Part shown: positions 34,726 through 42,568 of the stretch, piece after piece
Position numbering within the stretch: position 1 is the first letter of the stretch
Layout: the number at the start of each line of letters is the position of its first letter
Origin: Halococcus qingdaonensis
Lineage (GTDB): Archaea > Halobacteriota > Halobacteria > Halobacteriales > Halococcaceae
Direction of reading: 5' to 3'
Length of the DNA stretch: 64,000 bases
Assembly (NCBI RefSeq): GCF_024508235.1
Contig: NZ_CP101943.1
Coordinates: 930,001-994,000, forward strand
The notes under the pieces: model-generated
Told to the model about the DNA's origin: nothing
Databases searched by the model: none
The model's input: only the letters and a program-made list of their open reading frames with translations
Program-made: the position numbers and the translations under genes

Positions 34726-35567
34726 ACCACGAGGAGTGGGCCGCCGAACAGGAGAGTACGACCGTCACCGTCGACGGGCACGAACTCTCGGTGGCCTACC
34801 GCGACGATGGTGGCGGGGCTGATGGGGGCGACCCGCCGGTGGTCTTCCTGCACGGGATCCCGACGTGGTCGTTCCTCTGGCGCGATATCGTCCCGCCGAT
34901 CGCCGAGGATCGCCGAACCATCGCGCCCGACCTGCTCGGCTACGGCAACTCGGCGATGACGGACGACTTCGATCGATCCATTCGGGCACAGGAGGCGATG
35001 CTCGACGACCTCTTCGCGCAGTTGGGCATCGAGCGCGTCACGCTCGTGAGCCACGACATCGGCGGCGGGGTCGCGCTGCGCTACGCCGCCCATAACCCCG
35101 ATAGGGTGGCGGAACTCGTCTGCTCGAACGCGGTCTGTTACGACTCGTGGCCCGTCGAATTCATCACCGATTTCGGACTGCCCGAGACGACCGAGACACC
35201 CATCGGCGAGTTGGAGGAGCAGGTGAGTTCGGCGTTTCGGGACGGTGCCTACGGCGACCCAGATGATGAGTTCGTCGAGGGGTTGACCGCACCGTGGCTC
35301 ACGGAGGAGGGTCGGACCTCGCTCGCACGCTGTGCGGTGGCAACCAACACGAACCACACGACCGAGATCGATTACGGGGCGATCGAGGCCGACGTGTACT
35401 GTCTGTGGGGCTCCGAGGATTCCTTCCAGCCGATCGAGTACGGCGAGCGCCTCGCCGAGGAGACCGGCGGCGAGCTGATCGCGCTCGACGAGGCCTACCA
35501 CTGGGTGATGGCCGACCGCACCGATCGGTATATCGAGGAGCTTAGGAGCCTCCTCGCAGAGGGGTGA
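34722..35567 (+). CDS. Alpha/beta hydrolase with Asp nucleophile (haloalkane dehalogenase/epoxide hydrolase-like)
   Basis: Encodes 281 residues. The oxyanion region is VVFLHGIPTWSFLWR (about residues 40-54). The nucleophile elbow is LVSHDIGGGVAL, with Asp rather than Ser at the nucleophile position (about residue 110), as in haloalkane dehalogenases and epoxide hydrolases. The acid region is LWGSEDSFQP and the catalytic His is in AYHWVMADRTD (about residue 264). It overlaps the acyl-CoA dehydrogenase gene and precedes a regulator by 3 nt, so all three form an operon. Confidence 0.85.
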   Translation: MNHEEWAAEQESTTVTVDGHELSVAYRDDGGGADGGDPPVVFLHGIPTWSFLWRDIVPPIAEDRRTIAPDLLGYGNSAMTDDFDRSIRAQEAMLDDLFAQLGIERVTLVSHDIGGGVALRYAAHNPDRVAELVCSNAVCYDSWPVEFITDFGLPETTETPIGELEEQVSSAFRDGAYGDPDDEFVEGLTAPWLTEEGRTSLARCAVATNTNHTTEIDYGAIEADVYCLWGSEDSFQPIEYGERLAEETGGELIALDEAYHWVMADRTDRYIEELRSLLAEG

Positions 35568-35570
35568 GCC

Positions 35571-36095
35571 ATGAGTGACACACCGGAATGGGAGTTCACC
35601 GAGCGCGATGTGGTAATCCTGCGCGAGCTCGCGGGCGATCCGCAGGTCTCCTCGCGCCAGCTCACCGAGATCCTCGACGAGAAGTACGACATCGACGTCT
35701 CGCACGTCACGGTCAGCGAGTCGATCCGACGGATGCGCGAGGAGGGCGTCTTCCGCGAGGCGATCATCCCGAACGAGGACTTTTTCATCTTCGGCCTGTT
35801 CGAGTTCAAGTTCAACGCCGAACACTTCGCCGACGAGTGGCGCGCGGCGATGGAGTACATCCGCGATTCGCCGAACACGCTGTTCTATTTCCTCTCCGAT
35901 GGCGAATACCAGTGGAAGACGGTGATGATGTTCCCGACGCGCGAGGCCGAATCGCGCTGGATCCACGAGTTCTACAAGGAACACGGCAGCGTGGTCTCGA
36001 ACATCCGCAACTCCGTCGTGACGAACGTGCTCAAGTTCGGCACCGATCCCGAACTGCTCGAAAGCCTGAACAACGGGCCGCGTACGCGGGAATAG
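35571..36095 (+). CDS. Winged helix-turn-helix regulator
   Basis: Encodes 174 residues. The N-terminal wHTH runs WEFTERDVVILRELAGDPQVSSRQLTEILDEKYDIDVSHVTVSESIRRMREEGVFREAI (about residues 5-64) and is followed by an Lrp-like sensor region. It begins 3 nt after the hydrolase gene, so it probably regulates this acyl-CoA operon or nearby catabolic genes. The ligand is unknown. Confidence 0.8.
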   Translation: MSDTPEWEFTERDVVILRELAGDPQVSSRQLTEILDEKYDIDVSHVTVSESIRRMREEGVFREAIIPNEDFFIFGLFEFKFNAEHFADEWRAAMEYIRDSPNTLFYFLSDGEYQWKTVMMFPTREAESRWIHEFYKEHGSVVSNIRNSVVTNVLKFGTDPELLESLNNGPRTRE

Positions 36096-36101
36096 CCGAA
36101 A

Positions 36102-36524
36102 TCAGCCGATGATCGTCACCGGGATCGAGACCTTGCGCGCGACCTCCTCGGCGACGCTGCCGAGCAGGAGGCGTCTGGTGCCCGAGCGGCCGTGGCTCCC
36201 GATGACGATCTGGTCGATCTCGTTGTCGTCGGCGTACTGGACGATGACGTCGCTCGGCACGCCACTTTCGGCAGCCGTCGTGAGCTCGACACCGTACTCG
36301 TCGGCCACCATTCGGGCCTTGGACTGGATCTCGTCGCTCTCCTCGCGCGCTTCCTGCTTCCAGTGCTCGCCGAGGGTGTTGCCCGGTGCGCCGTAGCCCC
36401 ACTCGGCGGGGTCGACGGCGTGGATGGCTGTGAGCTCGTCCCTGGCGTGCTCGTCGAGGGCGTATTCGAGCGCCTCGTGTGCCTGTTCCGAGTCGTCGAA
36501 CGGAACCAGAACCCGCTTGCCCAT
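36102..36524 (-). CDS. Universal stress protein (UspA family)
   Basis: Encodes 140 residues, single-domain. MGKRVLVPFDDSEQAHEALEYAL opens the fold, and the ATP-binding-type G-x2-G-x9-G(S/T) signature appears as GSHGRSGTRRLLLGSVAE (about residues 112-129). It is likely nucleotide-binding. It converges with the wHTH gene, ending 6 nt from it. Confidence 0.92.
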   Translation of the reverse strand: MGKRVLVPFDDSEQAHEALEYALDEHARDELTAIHAVDPAEWGYGAPGNTLGEHWKQEAREESDEIQSKARMVADEYGVELTTAAESGVPSDVIVQYADDNEIDQIVIGSHGRSGTRRLLLGSVAEEVARKVSIPVTIIG

Positions 36525-36567
36525 ACTGACCCTACCACGAGGCGACAAAAGAAGCTACCGTCGATCG

Positions 36568-37008
36568 TCAGCGCACCAGCGAGAGTAGCTCACAGGAGAG
36601 CACGGTCTCGCCGTTCTGATCGAGTACCGCCACGCCGTATCTGATGGTCCCGTTCGCCCGTGGATGGTCGCGCTCCGCCTTTTCGAGCACCTCGGTCTCG
36701 ACGTGGATCGTGTCGCCGATATAGGTCGGTGCGGCGAACCGAAGCGTATCGACCCCGTAGAACGCGATGACGTCGTCGCGCTGCTCGGGCGTCCGGGACT
36801 GCCAGAGCAGGCCCGTCATCGCCGAGAAGACGAACGCGCCGTGGACGATCCGCTCGCCATACTCCGTACTCGCCATCCGCTCCGCATCGGTATGGTGATG
36901 GTTGAAATCGCCGCTCACGCCTGCGAAATTCGTCACGTCGGCTTCGGTCACCGTCCGCCGGGCGGTCGTGGCCGTCTCGCCCTCGGCGATCGATTCGAAG
37001 GTAGTCAT
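36568..37008 (-). CDS. MaoC family (R)-specific enoyl-CoA hydratase-like protein
   Basis: Encodes 146 residues with a hotdog fold. Hydratase motif: FAGVSGDFNHHHTDAERMASTEYGERIVHGAF (about residues 28-59), carrying the catalytic Asp and His. It hydrates trans-enoyl-CoA to 3-hydroxyacyl-CoA. It is the last gene of an operon with a thioesterase and a 3-hydroxyacyl-CoA dehydrogenase; its ATG overlaps the thioesterase stop by four bases. Confidence 0.87.
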   Translation of the reverse strand: MTTFESIAEGETATTARRTVTEADVTNFAGVSGDFNHHHTDAERMASTEYGERIVHGAFVFSAMTGLLWQSRTPEQRDDVIAFYGVDTLRFAAPTYIGDTIHVETEVLEKAERDHPRANGTIRYGVAVLDQNGETVLSCELLSLVR

Positions 37009-37457
37009 CGTCCCTCCCGGAAGAGCCGGTAGCTCGTGCGCCCGACCGCGACGTCCTTCTCCTCGCCGTTCGGCGCGATGCTCGATACGGTTGCATCCGT
37101 CACGCCCATCGATCCACCCGCGCGGACGACCTCGGCCTCGACGGTCAGATCGTCGGTCGCAGGGCGGAGATAGGAGACGTTCAGATCCGTGGTCGTGAGC
37201 GCCGCGCCCTGGGGGTCCTCGAACGTCGACCGAAGCGCGAACCCGCTCGCGGTGTCGACGAGCGTGGCCGCCACGCCACCGTGGACGTTCGCCTCGCCGC
37301 CGGGCACGAGATTGGTGAACTTCTCGTCGTAGGGCACGCGGAGCACGACGCGGCCGTGCTCGATCGTCTCGATCTCGATGCCGAGCCAGGAGAAGAAGCC
37401 GTGCTCGCCGACGATGGCTTCGAGCTGGCTCCGCTCGGCCGGCGAGAGGTCGCTCAT
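37005..37457 (-). CDS. PaaI family thioesterase
   Basis: Encodes 150 residues with a hotdog fold. GEANVHGGVAATLVDTASGFALRST (about residues 54-78) carries the HGG turn and the catalytic Asp region of PaaI-type acyl-CoA thioesterases. It overlaps genes on both sides (ATGA). In this operon it probably clears stalled acyl-CoA intermediates. Confidence 0.87.
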   Translation of the reverse strand: MSDLSPAERSQLEAIVGEHGFFSWLGIEIETIEHGRVVLRVPYDEKFTNLVPGGEANVHGGVAATLVDTASGFALRSTFEDPQGAALTTTDLNVSYLRPATDDLTVEAEVVRAGGSMGVTDATVSSIAPNGEEKDVAVGRTSYRLFREGR

Positions 37458-38647
37458 CGACCCCCGGAGACCGGCTCGCCGTCCTCGTACTCGTAGAACC
37501 CGCGCCCGTTCTCCTGTCCCGTGTTCCCGTTCTCGACCAGCTCGACGAGATAGTCGGCCGGCTCGAAGCGCTCCTCGCCGGTCGCCTCGTGGAGCGATTC
37601 GAGTTTGTCCAGGATCGTGTCGAGACCCGCCCGGTCGGCGCGCCGGCACGGCCCCTCGGAGAAGCCAGCACCGAGTCGCATGCCGGTGTCGATGGCGTCG
37701 GGGGTCGCCACGTCCATCCCGACGAGCTTCGCGGCCTCGTTGACCATTCGGGCCTCCACCCGGAGAGTGTCGAACCCCTCGCCGTCGCCCGCTTCGTAGT
37801 CCGCACCGTCACCATTCTCGTAGTCGTAGTAGCCCTTTCCCGTCTTGCGGCCCAGCTCCTCGGCTGCGACCCGCTCCTCGATCATCGGCGGGTTGGTGAT
37901 GCCGGCCTCCTCACGGACCGAGTAGCCGATGTCGATCCCCGTCAGATCGGCGAGCTCGAACGGCCCCATCGGGTAGCCACGCTGGTGGACCATCGCGGCG
38001 TCGGCCTCCCGGATGCTGGCCTCGTCGTTGGAGACCATCCAGGCGGGTTCGACCATGAACGGTCCGAGAACGCTGTTCACGACGAACCCCTGGACGTCCT
38101 TGCGGACGTAGATCGGCGTCTTGCCGAGCGATTCGACGAAATCGTGGGCTGTCTCGGCGGTCGCGTCGGACGTTTGCTCGCCGTAGATCACCTCGACGAG
38201 ATCCATCTTGACCGGCGGGTTGAAGTAGTGGGTGCCGACCACCTGTGCCGCCCTGTCGGTGGCGCTCGCGATCTCGGTGATCGACAGCGAGGAGGTGTTC
38301 GAGGCGAGGATCGCCCCGTCGGGCGCGAGCTCGTCAAGTTCGGCGTAGATCTCCTTTTTGAGCGCCATCCGTTCGGGGGCGGCCTCGACCACCAGATCGG
38401 CGTCGCTAACCGCTTCGGCGAGATCGGTCGTCGTGTCGATGCGCGCGAGCACGTCATCTGGATCGTCGATCGCCCCGTTCTCGGCGAGTTTGCCGACGCT
38501 CCACTCGATGTTCTCGTAACCCGACTCGATCAAGTCAGCCTCGATGTCGCGCATCGTCATGTCGTAGCCGCCGAGCGCGACGACCTCGGTGATGCCGTGA
38601 CCCATGTTGCCCGCGCCGAGCACCGCCACCCGTTCGATGTCCGTCAT
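37454..38647 (-). CDS. 3-hydroxyacyl-CoA dehydrogenase (extended, duplicated C-terminal domain)
   Basis: Encodes 397 residues, longer than the about 280-residue core because of a second C-terminal HBD domain (from about residue 295). The NAD-binding motif is AVLGAGNMGHGI (residues 8-19). SNTSSLSITEIA, GTHYFNPPVKMDLVEVI (catalytic His) and GYPMGPFELADLTGID (catalytic Glu) are present. It oxidises 3-hydroxyacyl-CoA to 3-ketoacyl-CoA. It is the first gene of the operon with thioesterase and MaoC, so the set covers hydration and oxidation of enoyl-CoA. Confidence 0.92.
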   Translation of the reverse strand: MTDIERVAVLGAGNMGHGITEVVALGGYDMTMRDIEADLIESGYENIEWSVGKLAENGAIDDPDDVLARIDTTTDLAEAVSDADLVVEAAPERMALKKEIYAELDELAPDGAILASNTSSLSITEIASATDRAAQVVGTHYFNPPVKMDLVEVIYGEQTSDATAETAHDFVESLGKTPIYVRKDVQGFVVNSVLGPFMVEPAWMVSNDEASIREADAAMVHQRGYPMGPFELADLTGIDIGYSVREEAGITNPPMIEERVAAEELGRKTGKGYYDYENGDGADYEAGDGEGFDTLRVEARMVNEAAKLVGMDVATPDAIDTGMRLGAGFSEGPCRRADRAGLDTILDKLESLHEATGEERFEPADYLVELVENGNTGQENGRGFYEYEDGEPVSGGR

Positions 38648-38699
38648 GGTCGTTCGAGCGATCGGCAGCGGCTTAACTCCCCCGTCGCCAGCGAACCGC

Positions 38700-39767
38700 T
38701 CATAGCGGCTCCTCCCCCTCGATGATGCGCACCGCGCGATCGGCGAGTTCGGGCACGCCAGTCTCCATCTTCGGGTAGAGCGGGTCGTCGGCGTTGCCCT
38801 CCAGATAGCGCCGGAAGAACATCTCGCCGAGGCCGGCGAGCTTGTAGACCGCGAGCGCGCGATAGAACCGGTCGTTCTCGTACTCGATCCCCGTCCGTTG
38901 CTCGTAGCGCTCGACCAGTTCCTGCCGACTGGGATAGCCCTCACTGGTCATGAACGTCGCGGTGAGCGAGTCGGTCGCCGCCGGGGGTTCGGGATCGCCC
39001 TCGTCCCACCAGTACGACAGCAGCCAGCCGAGATCGACGAGCGGATTTCCAAGTGTGCTCAGCTCCCAGTCGAACACCGCGACGATCTCGGGTGGCGTTC
39101 CCGGCCCGAACATCACGTTGTCGAGTTTGTAGTCGCCCTGGACGAGCGTGTGCGTCGGCGCGTCGGGCACGTTCTCGGTCAGCCACTCCATCACGTCGTA
39201 GAGCGCGGGCACCTCGCGCTCCTCGCTTGTCACGTCGAATGCCCAGGTCAACTGTTCCGACCAGCGGCTCACCTGCCGCTCGGTGAACCCCTCTGGATGG
39301 CCGAACTCGCCGAGGCCCGCGTCCTCGTAGTCGACCGCGTGGATCTCGGCGAGCCCGTCGACGAGTTCCTCGCCGATCCGCTGTCGGTGATCGGGCGTGG
39401 CGAAACGCTCGGGCTCGCCCTCGCGCAGCACGTCGCCCGCGACGCGCTCCATCACGTAGAAATCACAGCCCAAGACTGAATGATCCTCACAGGCCAACAC
39501 GGTGGGCGGCACTCTGACGTCCGTCTCCTGAAGCGCGTCCATCACACGGTACTCCCGTAGTACGTCGTGGGCGGTGTCGGCGACCTCGCCAGGTGGCGGT
39601 CGACGGACCACGAGGTCGCGATCACCCCACTCGACGAACAGCGTCTCGTTCGAGTGGCCCTCCTGATGGTGGCGAACGTCGAACGCCTCAACTGCCCCGA
39701 GTTCGCGCTCGAAGTAGTCGGCGAGCGACTCCCGATCGACGATGCGCGCGAAATACTCGTCGCTCAT
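38700..39767 (-). CDS. APH-type phosphotransferase; candidate hydroxyacyl-CoA kinase (LvaA/ACAD10-11 kinase-like)
   Basis: Encodes 355 residues from MSDEYFARIVDRESLADYFERELG. The kinase fold has VVRRPPPGE (ATP site, about residues 53-61), the Brenner-type catalytic loop LVQGDYKLDNVMF (about residues 206-218) and the metal-binding segment VFDWELSTLGNPLVDLGW (about residues 229-246). DWELSTLG-(D/N)-PL is characteristic of the phosphotransferase domain of ACAD10/ACAD11 and of LvaA, which phosphorylates 4-hydroxyacyl-CoA. It is divergent from a matching acyl-CoA dehydrogenase. The substrate here is inferred. Confidence 0.85.
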   Translation of the reverse strand: MSDEYFARIVDRESLADYFERELGAVEAFDVRHHQEGHSNETLFVEWGDRDLVVRRPPPGEVADTAHDVLREYRVMDALQETDVRVPPTVLACEDHSVLGCDFYVMERVAGDVLREGEPERFATPDHRQRIGEELVDGLAEIHAVDYEDAGLGEFGHPEGFTERQVSRWSEQLTWAFDVTSEEREVPALYDVMEWLTENVPDAPTHTLVQGDYKLDNVMFGPGTPPEIVAVFDWELSTLGNPLVDLGWLLSYWWDEGDPEPPAATDSLTATFMTSEGYPSRQELVERYEQRTGIEYENDRFYRALAVYKLAGLGEMFFRRYLEGNADDPLYPKMETGVPELADRAVRIIEGEEPL

Positions 39768-39802
39768 CGGCTCCCCCGGTTCGGCCACGGTGGTGATCTC
39801 AT

Positions 39803-39813
39803 TACCATTGGTA
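39803..39813. promoter_or_regulatory. Palindrome TACC-ATT-GGTA in the kinase/dehydrogenase promoter region
   Basis: Perfect 4-bp arms with a 3-nt spacer, 36 nt before the kinase start on the minus strand and inside the 244-nt divergent gap. The same design (TTACC-GGT-GGTAA) occurs at 47269-47281 before the SDR gene. The rest of the gap (39768-40011) holds AT-rich TATA-like stretches (TATATTGATACC at 39862-39873; GTTTTACAAT at 39981-39990) and no gene. Confidence 0.4.
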
Positions 39814-39980
39814 GATCGGTTGTGCGTCCGGGTACGAATATCTACTGGACACATCATTCTATATTGATACCTTTGCGGAGGATTCACGGTGCTTGTGGCT
39901 TCACGTAGTCGATAGCTTCGTTCGCCGAGAACCAGTCACATCCATATACAGTATGCGAATTCGTCAGTATCCGGCCTATC

Positions 39981-39990
39981 GTTTTACAAT
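39981..39990 (+). promoter_or_regulatory. TATA box of the acyl-CoA dehydrogenase at 40012
   Basis: GTTTTACAAT is centred about 26 nt before the ATG, typical of leaderless transcription. Confidence 0.5.
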
Positions 39991-40011
39991 GTAGTGCCGA
40001 GAAGGGGTCGT

Positions 40012-41223
40012 ATGGACTACGACGACTCGGCGACCGCCCAGGAACTGCGCGATCGAGCCCGCGAATTCATGGACGAAGTCGTGCTGCCGAAGGAGCGCGC
40101 CAACGCCGCCGGCAGCGTCTCCCAGGGGACGATCGACGAACTACGCGAGCAGGCCCGCGAGTACGACGTCTACGCACCCCAGATTCCCGAAGAACACGGC
40201 GGCATGGGAATCGCGCTCCGGGACGTACTGCCGCTGTTCGAGGAAGCGGGTCGAAGCCTGCTCGGCGCGCCCGCGATGCGCGTCGACGCGCCCGACGAGG
40301 GGAACATGCACACGCTCGAACTCGTCGGCACCGAGGCACAGAAAGAGGAGTGGCTCGACCCGCTGGTGGCCGGCGAGGTTCGTTCGGGCTTCGCGATGAC
40401 CGAACCCGCTCCTGGAGGCGGATCAGACCCGAAGATGCTCCGTACCACCGCGGAAAAGAAAGGGGACGAATGGGTCATCGACGGCCACAAATGGTGGACC
40501 ACCCAGGGCAGCGCGGCCGACGTGCTCCTGGTGATGGCCCGGACCGACGAGGAGGCTCACCCCTACGCCGGCTGCTCGATCATTCTCGTGCCGACCGACG
40601 CGGCGGGCGTCGAGATCGTCCGCGACATTCCCCATCTCGGCCAGGATCTCGTGCCCGAGAGCCACGCCGAGATCCGCTTCGACGGGGTGCGCGTGCCCGA
40701 GGAGAACCTCCTCGGCGAGGAAAACGAGGGGTTCACCGTCGCCCAGCAGCGCCTCGGGCCCGCACGACTGACCCACTGCATGCGCTTTTCCGGAATGGCC
40801 GATCGCGCGCTCGACGTGGCAAAGGCCTACATGAGCGAGCGCGAAGCGTTCGGCTCGTCGCTCGCCGACAAACAGGCCCAGCGGTTCGCGATCGCCGAGG
40901 CAGAAACCCGGCTGCACGCCGCGCGGACGATGGTCAGGGACGCCGCGGCGAAACTCGACGCCGGCGAGGAGGCCAGAGTCGAGGTCTCGATGAGCAAGGT
41001 CTTCGCCGCCAACGTCGCCCAGGAGACGATCGATCTCGCCATCCAGTGCTGTGGCGGGGCCGGCATCAGTCGCGATCTGCCGCTCGCCGACTTCTACGAC
41101 GCGGTACGTGCCTTCCGTATCGTCGACGGAGCCGACGAGGTCCACAAGCGAACGATCGCGCGTGCGGCCTTCGACGACACTGATCCGACGGAGATCGAGG
41201 CGGTCCCCCGCTTCGACGGCTGA
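40012..41223 (+). CDS. ACAD10/ACAD11-like acyl-CoA dehydrogenase (catalytic Glu replaced by Asp)
   Basis: Encodes 403 residues. FAD segments are FAMTEPAPGGGSDPKMLRTTAEKKGDEWVIDGHKWWTTQG (about residues 128-167). GPARLTHCMRFSGMADRALDVAKAYMSEREAFGSSLADKQ (about residues 249-288) and the C-terminal AFRIVDGADEVHKRTIA closely follow ACAD10/11 (GPARIHHCMR, ADGPDEVH). Where ordinary members have YEGT with catalytic Glu, this one has VDGA with Asp. In the ACAD11/LvaC pathway such enzymes act on the phosphorylated acyl-CoA made by the partner kinase, here encoded divergently next door. Confidence 0.88.
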   Translation: MDYDDSATAQELRDRAREFMDEVVLPKERANAAGSVSQGTIDELREQAREYDVYAPQIPEEHGGMGIALRDVLPLFEEAGRSLLGAPAMRVDAPDEGNMHTLELVGTEAQKEEWLDPLVAGEVRSGFAMTEPAPGGGSDPKMLRTTAEKKGDEWVIDGHKWWTTQGSAADVLLVMARTDEEAHPYAGCSIILVPTDAAGVEIVRDIPHLGQDLVPESHAEIRFDGVRVPEENLLGEENEGFTVAQQRLGPARLTHCMRFSGMADRALDVAKAYMSEREAFGSSLADKQAQRFAIAEAETRLHAARTMVRDAAAKLDAGEEARVEVSMSKVFAANVAQETIDLAIQCCGGAGISRDLPLADFYDAVRAFRIVDGADEVHKRTIARAAFDDTDPTEIEAVPRFDG

Positions 41224-41282
41224 TCGCCCGGTCCGGGCAGGGCCGGGCACAACCTTTTGCACCGGCCTGCCCTCGACGGTCC

Positions 41283-41681
41283 ATGGACCACGGAATCGTT
41301 CACACGGACGACGTGCGCGTCACCGACCTCTCCGACGTCGAGGAGCTCCCGCCGGATCTCGACATCCGCTCGATCGACGACGCGCTCGGCACCGACGAGA
41401 CGAACGTCAAGCTCTGGTATTTCGACCCCGGTGAGGAGATCCAGTACCACGCTCACTCCGAACAGGAGGAGCTCTACTACGTCGTCGAGGGCGAGTTCTC
41501 GGTCAAACTCGGCCGCTCTGGCGAGGAGGAAATCCACGAGGTCGGCCCGGGCACGTTCTACGCCGCCGGCCCCGAGATCGGTCACGGCCACCGCTACATG
41601 GGCGACGACCAGGGGATCGTTCTCGCCATCGGCGCGCCGGCCGTCGAGGATCCGGGGCTCGACCCGCACGACCTCGACTGA
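41283..41681 (+). CDS. Cupin domain protein
   Basis: Encodes 132 residues. Cupin motif 1 appears as YHAHSEQEELYYVVEGEFSVKLG (about residues 59-81, with His/Glu metal ligands) and motif 2 as PGTFYAAGPEIGHGHRYMG (about residues 95-113). It is a single-domain metal-binding beta-barrel. The reaction is unknown. CCTTTTGC about 30 nt upstream of the ATG could be its TATA element. Confidence 0.85.
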   Translation: MDHGIVHTDDVRVTDLSDVEELPPDLDIRSIDDALGTDETNVKLWYFDPGEEIQYHAHSEQEELYYVVEGEFSVKLGRSGEEEIHEVGPGTFYAAGPEIGHGHRYMGDDQGIVLAIGAPAVEDPGLDPHDLD

Positions 41682-41714
41682 GCGCCATCGCCCCGACACC
41701 CACTTTCGGTCGTC

Positions 41715-42206
41715 CTACTCGGAGACAACGGTGGCGTCGGGGGCGTTCTTCATCACGCTTCGCATCCCTTTGAGCGCGTTCTGCTTGCTCGTATAGCCCT
41801 CACCGCTCGTGGCGATGATGTTCCCGTTCCGGTGGACGAGCCGCCAGCGCCACTCGCTCGCTCTGTCCTGAAAGACCTCGAAACGACCGAGGCTGTGGGC
41901 GGGTTCGGCCGTGGATTTGCCATCACTCTCTACAGGCTCGCTCTCGGCGGCTGCCGAAACGTCCTCGCCCTCCTCGTCGCGCTCGTCCCATTCGAGTTCC
42001 AGTTCCAAACTCCGTCTCTCGGAGTCGCGTTCGACCTCGATCTCGAACAGCGGCTGCTCCGGTGGTTCGATCCGCACTGACCGCTCGCCGTCTTCGAGCG
42101 TCACCGGCCCATCGTTTTCGAGCGCCGTCGCCAGCGATCTGAGTACGTCGGCGATATCGGCGCGACTCCGCTGACGCTCGCTTTCGAACAGTGTTTCGTC
42201 GGCCAT
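41715..42206 (-). CDS. Amphi-Trp domain fused to a UPF0339/DUF1508 domain
   Basis: Encodes 163 residues. The N-terminal half (ETLFESERQRSRADIADVLRSLATALENDGPVTLEDG...LELEWDE) is the haloarchaeal amphi-Trp domain. After an acidic linker (about residues 77-103) the C-terminus GRFEVFQDRASEWRWRLVHRNGNIIATSGEGYTSKQNALKGMRSVMKNAPDA (about residues 106-157) is a YegP-like DUF1508 unit. The two usually occur separately, so this is a fusion. Function is unknown. Confidence 0.8.
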   Translation of the reverse strand: MADETLFESERQRSRADIADVLRSLATALENDGPVTLEDGERSVRIEPPEQPLFEIEVERDSERRSLELELEWDERDEEGEDVSAAAESEPVESDGKSTAEPAHSLGRFEVFQDRASEWRWRLVHRNGNIIATSGEGYTSKQNALKGMRSVMKNAPDATVVSE

Positions 42207-42249
42207 ACAGTCGTTCCGGACGGCGTGAGGATAAAAAGAAGGTGTCCGA

Positions 42250-42495
42250 TCAGGCCGCGGCGTACGAACGATCGAGATGTTCGACGATGCGGTCGGACTC
42301 GCTCATCGTGATGCCGCGCTCGTCGTCGACGAGCACCGGGACGTCGCGCTGGCCGGAGACGCGCTTCACCTCGTCGCGTTTGGAGTGCAGCGCCTCGACC
42401 CAGATGCTGTCGAAGTCGATATTCAGATCGTCGAGACGGTCGACGACGGCTTCGCAGTGCGGGCAGCCTTCGAGACGGTAGAGCGTGATGGCCAT
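42250..42495 (-). CDS. Glutaredoxin-like thiol protein
   Basis: Encodes 81 residues: MAITLYRLEGCPHCEAVVDRLDDL carries a CPHC active site at residues 11-14, followed by the cis-Pro segment RDVPVLVDDERG (about residues 50-61). It is a compact thioredoxin-fold thiol-disulfide protein of the glutaredoxin/GST-N type. It starts 73 nt from the divergent redoxin gene. Confidence 0.87.
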   Translation of the reverse strand: MAITLYRLEGCPHCEAVVDRLDDLNIDFDSIWVEALHSKRDEVKRVSGQRDVPVLVDDERGITMSESDRIVEHLDRSYAAA

Positions 42496-42568
42496 GTCCA
42501 CCGTCCGGCGGCCACGGACAAAAACCTCCCGCCGACGGCGTTTTGTGCCCGTCCGTCCAGCATGAGAC

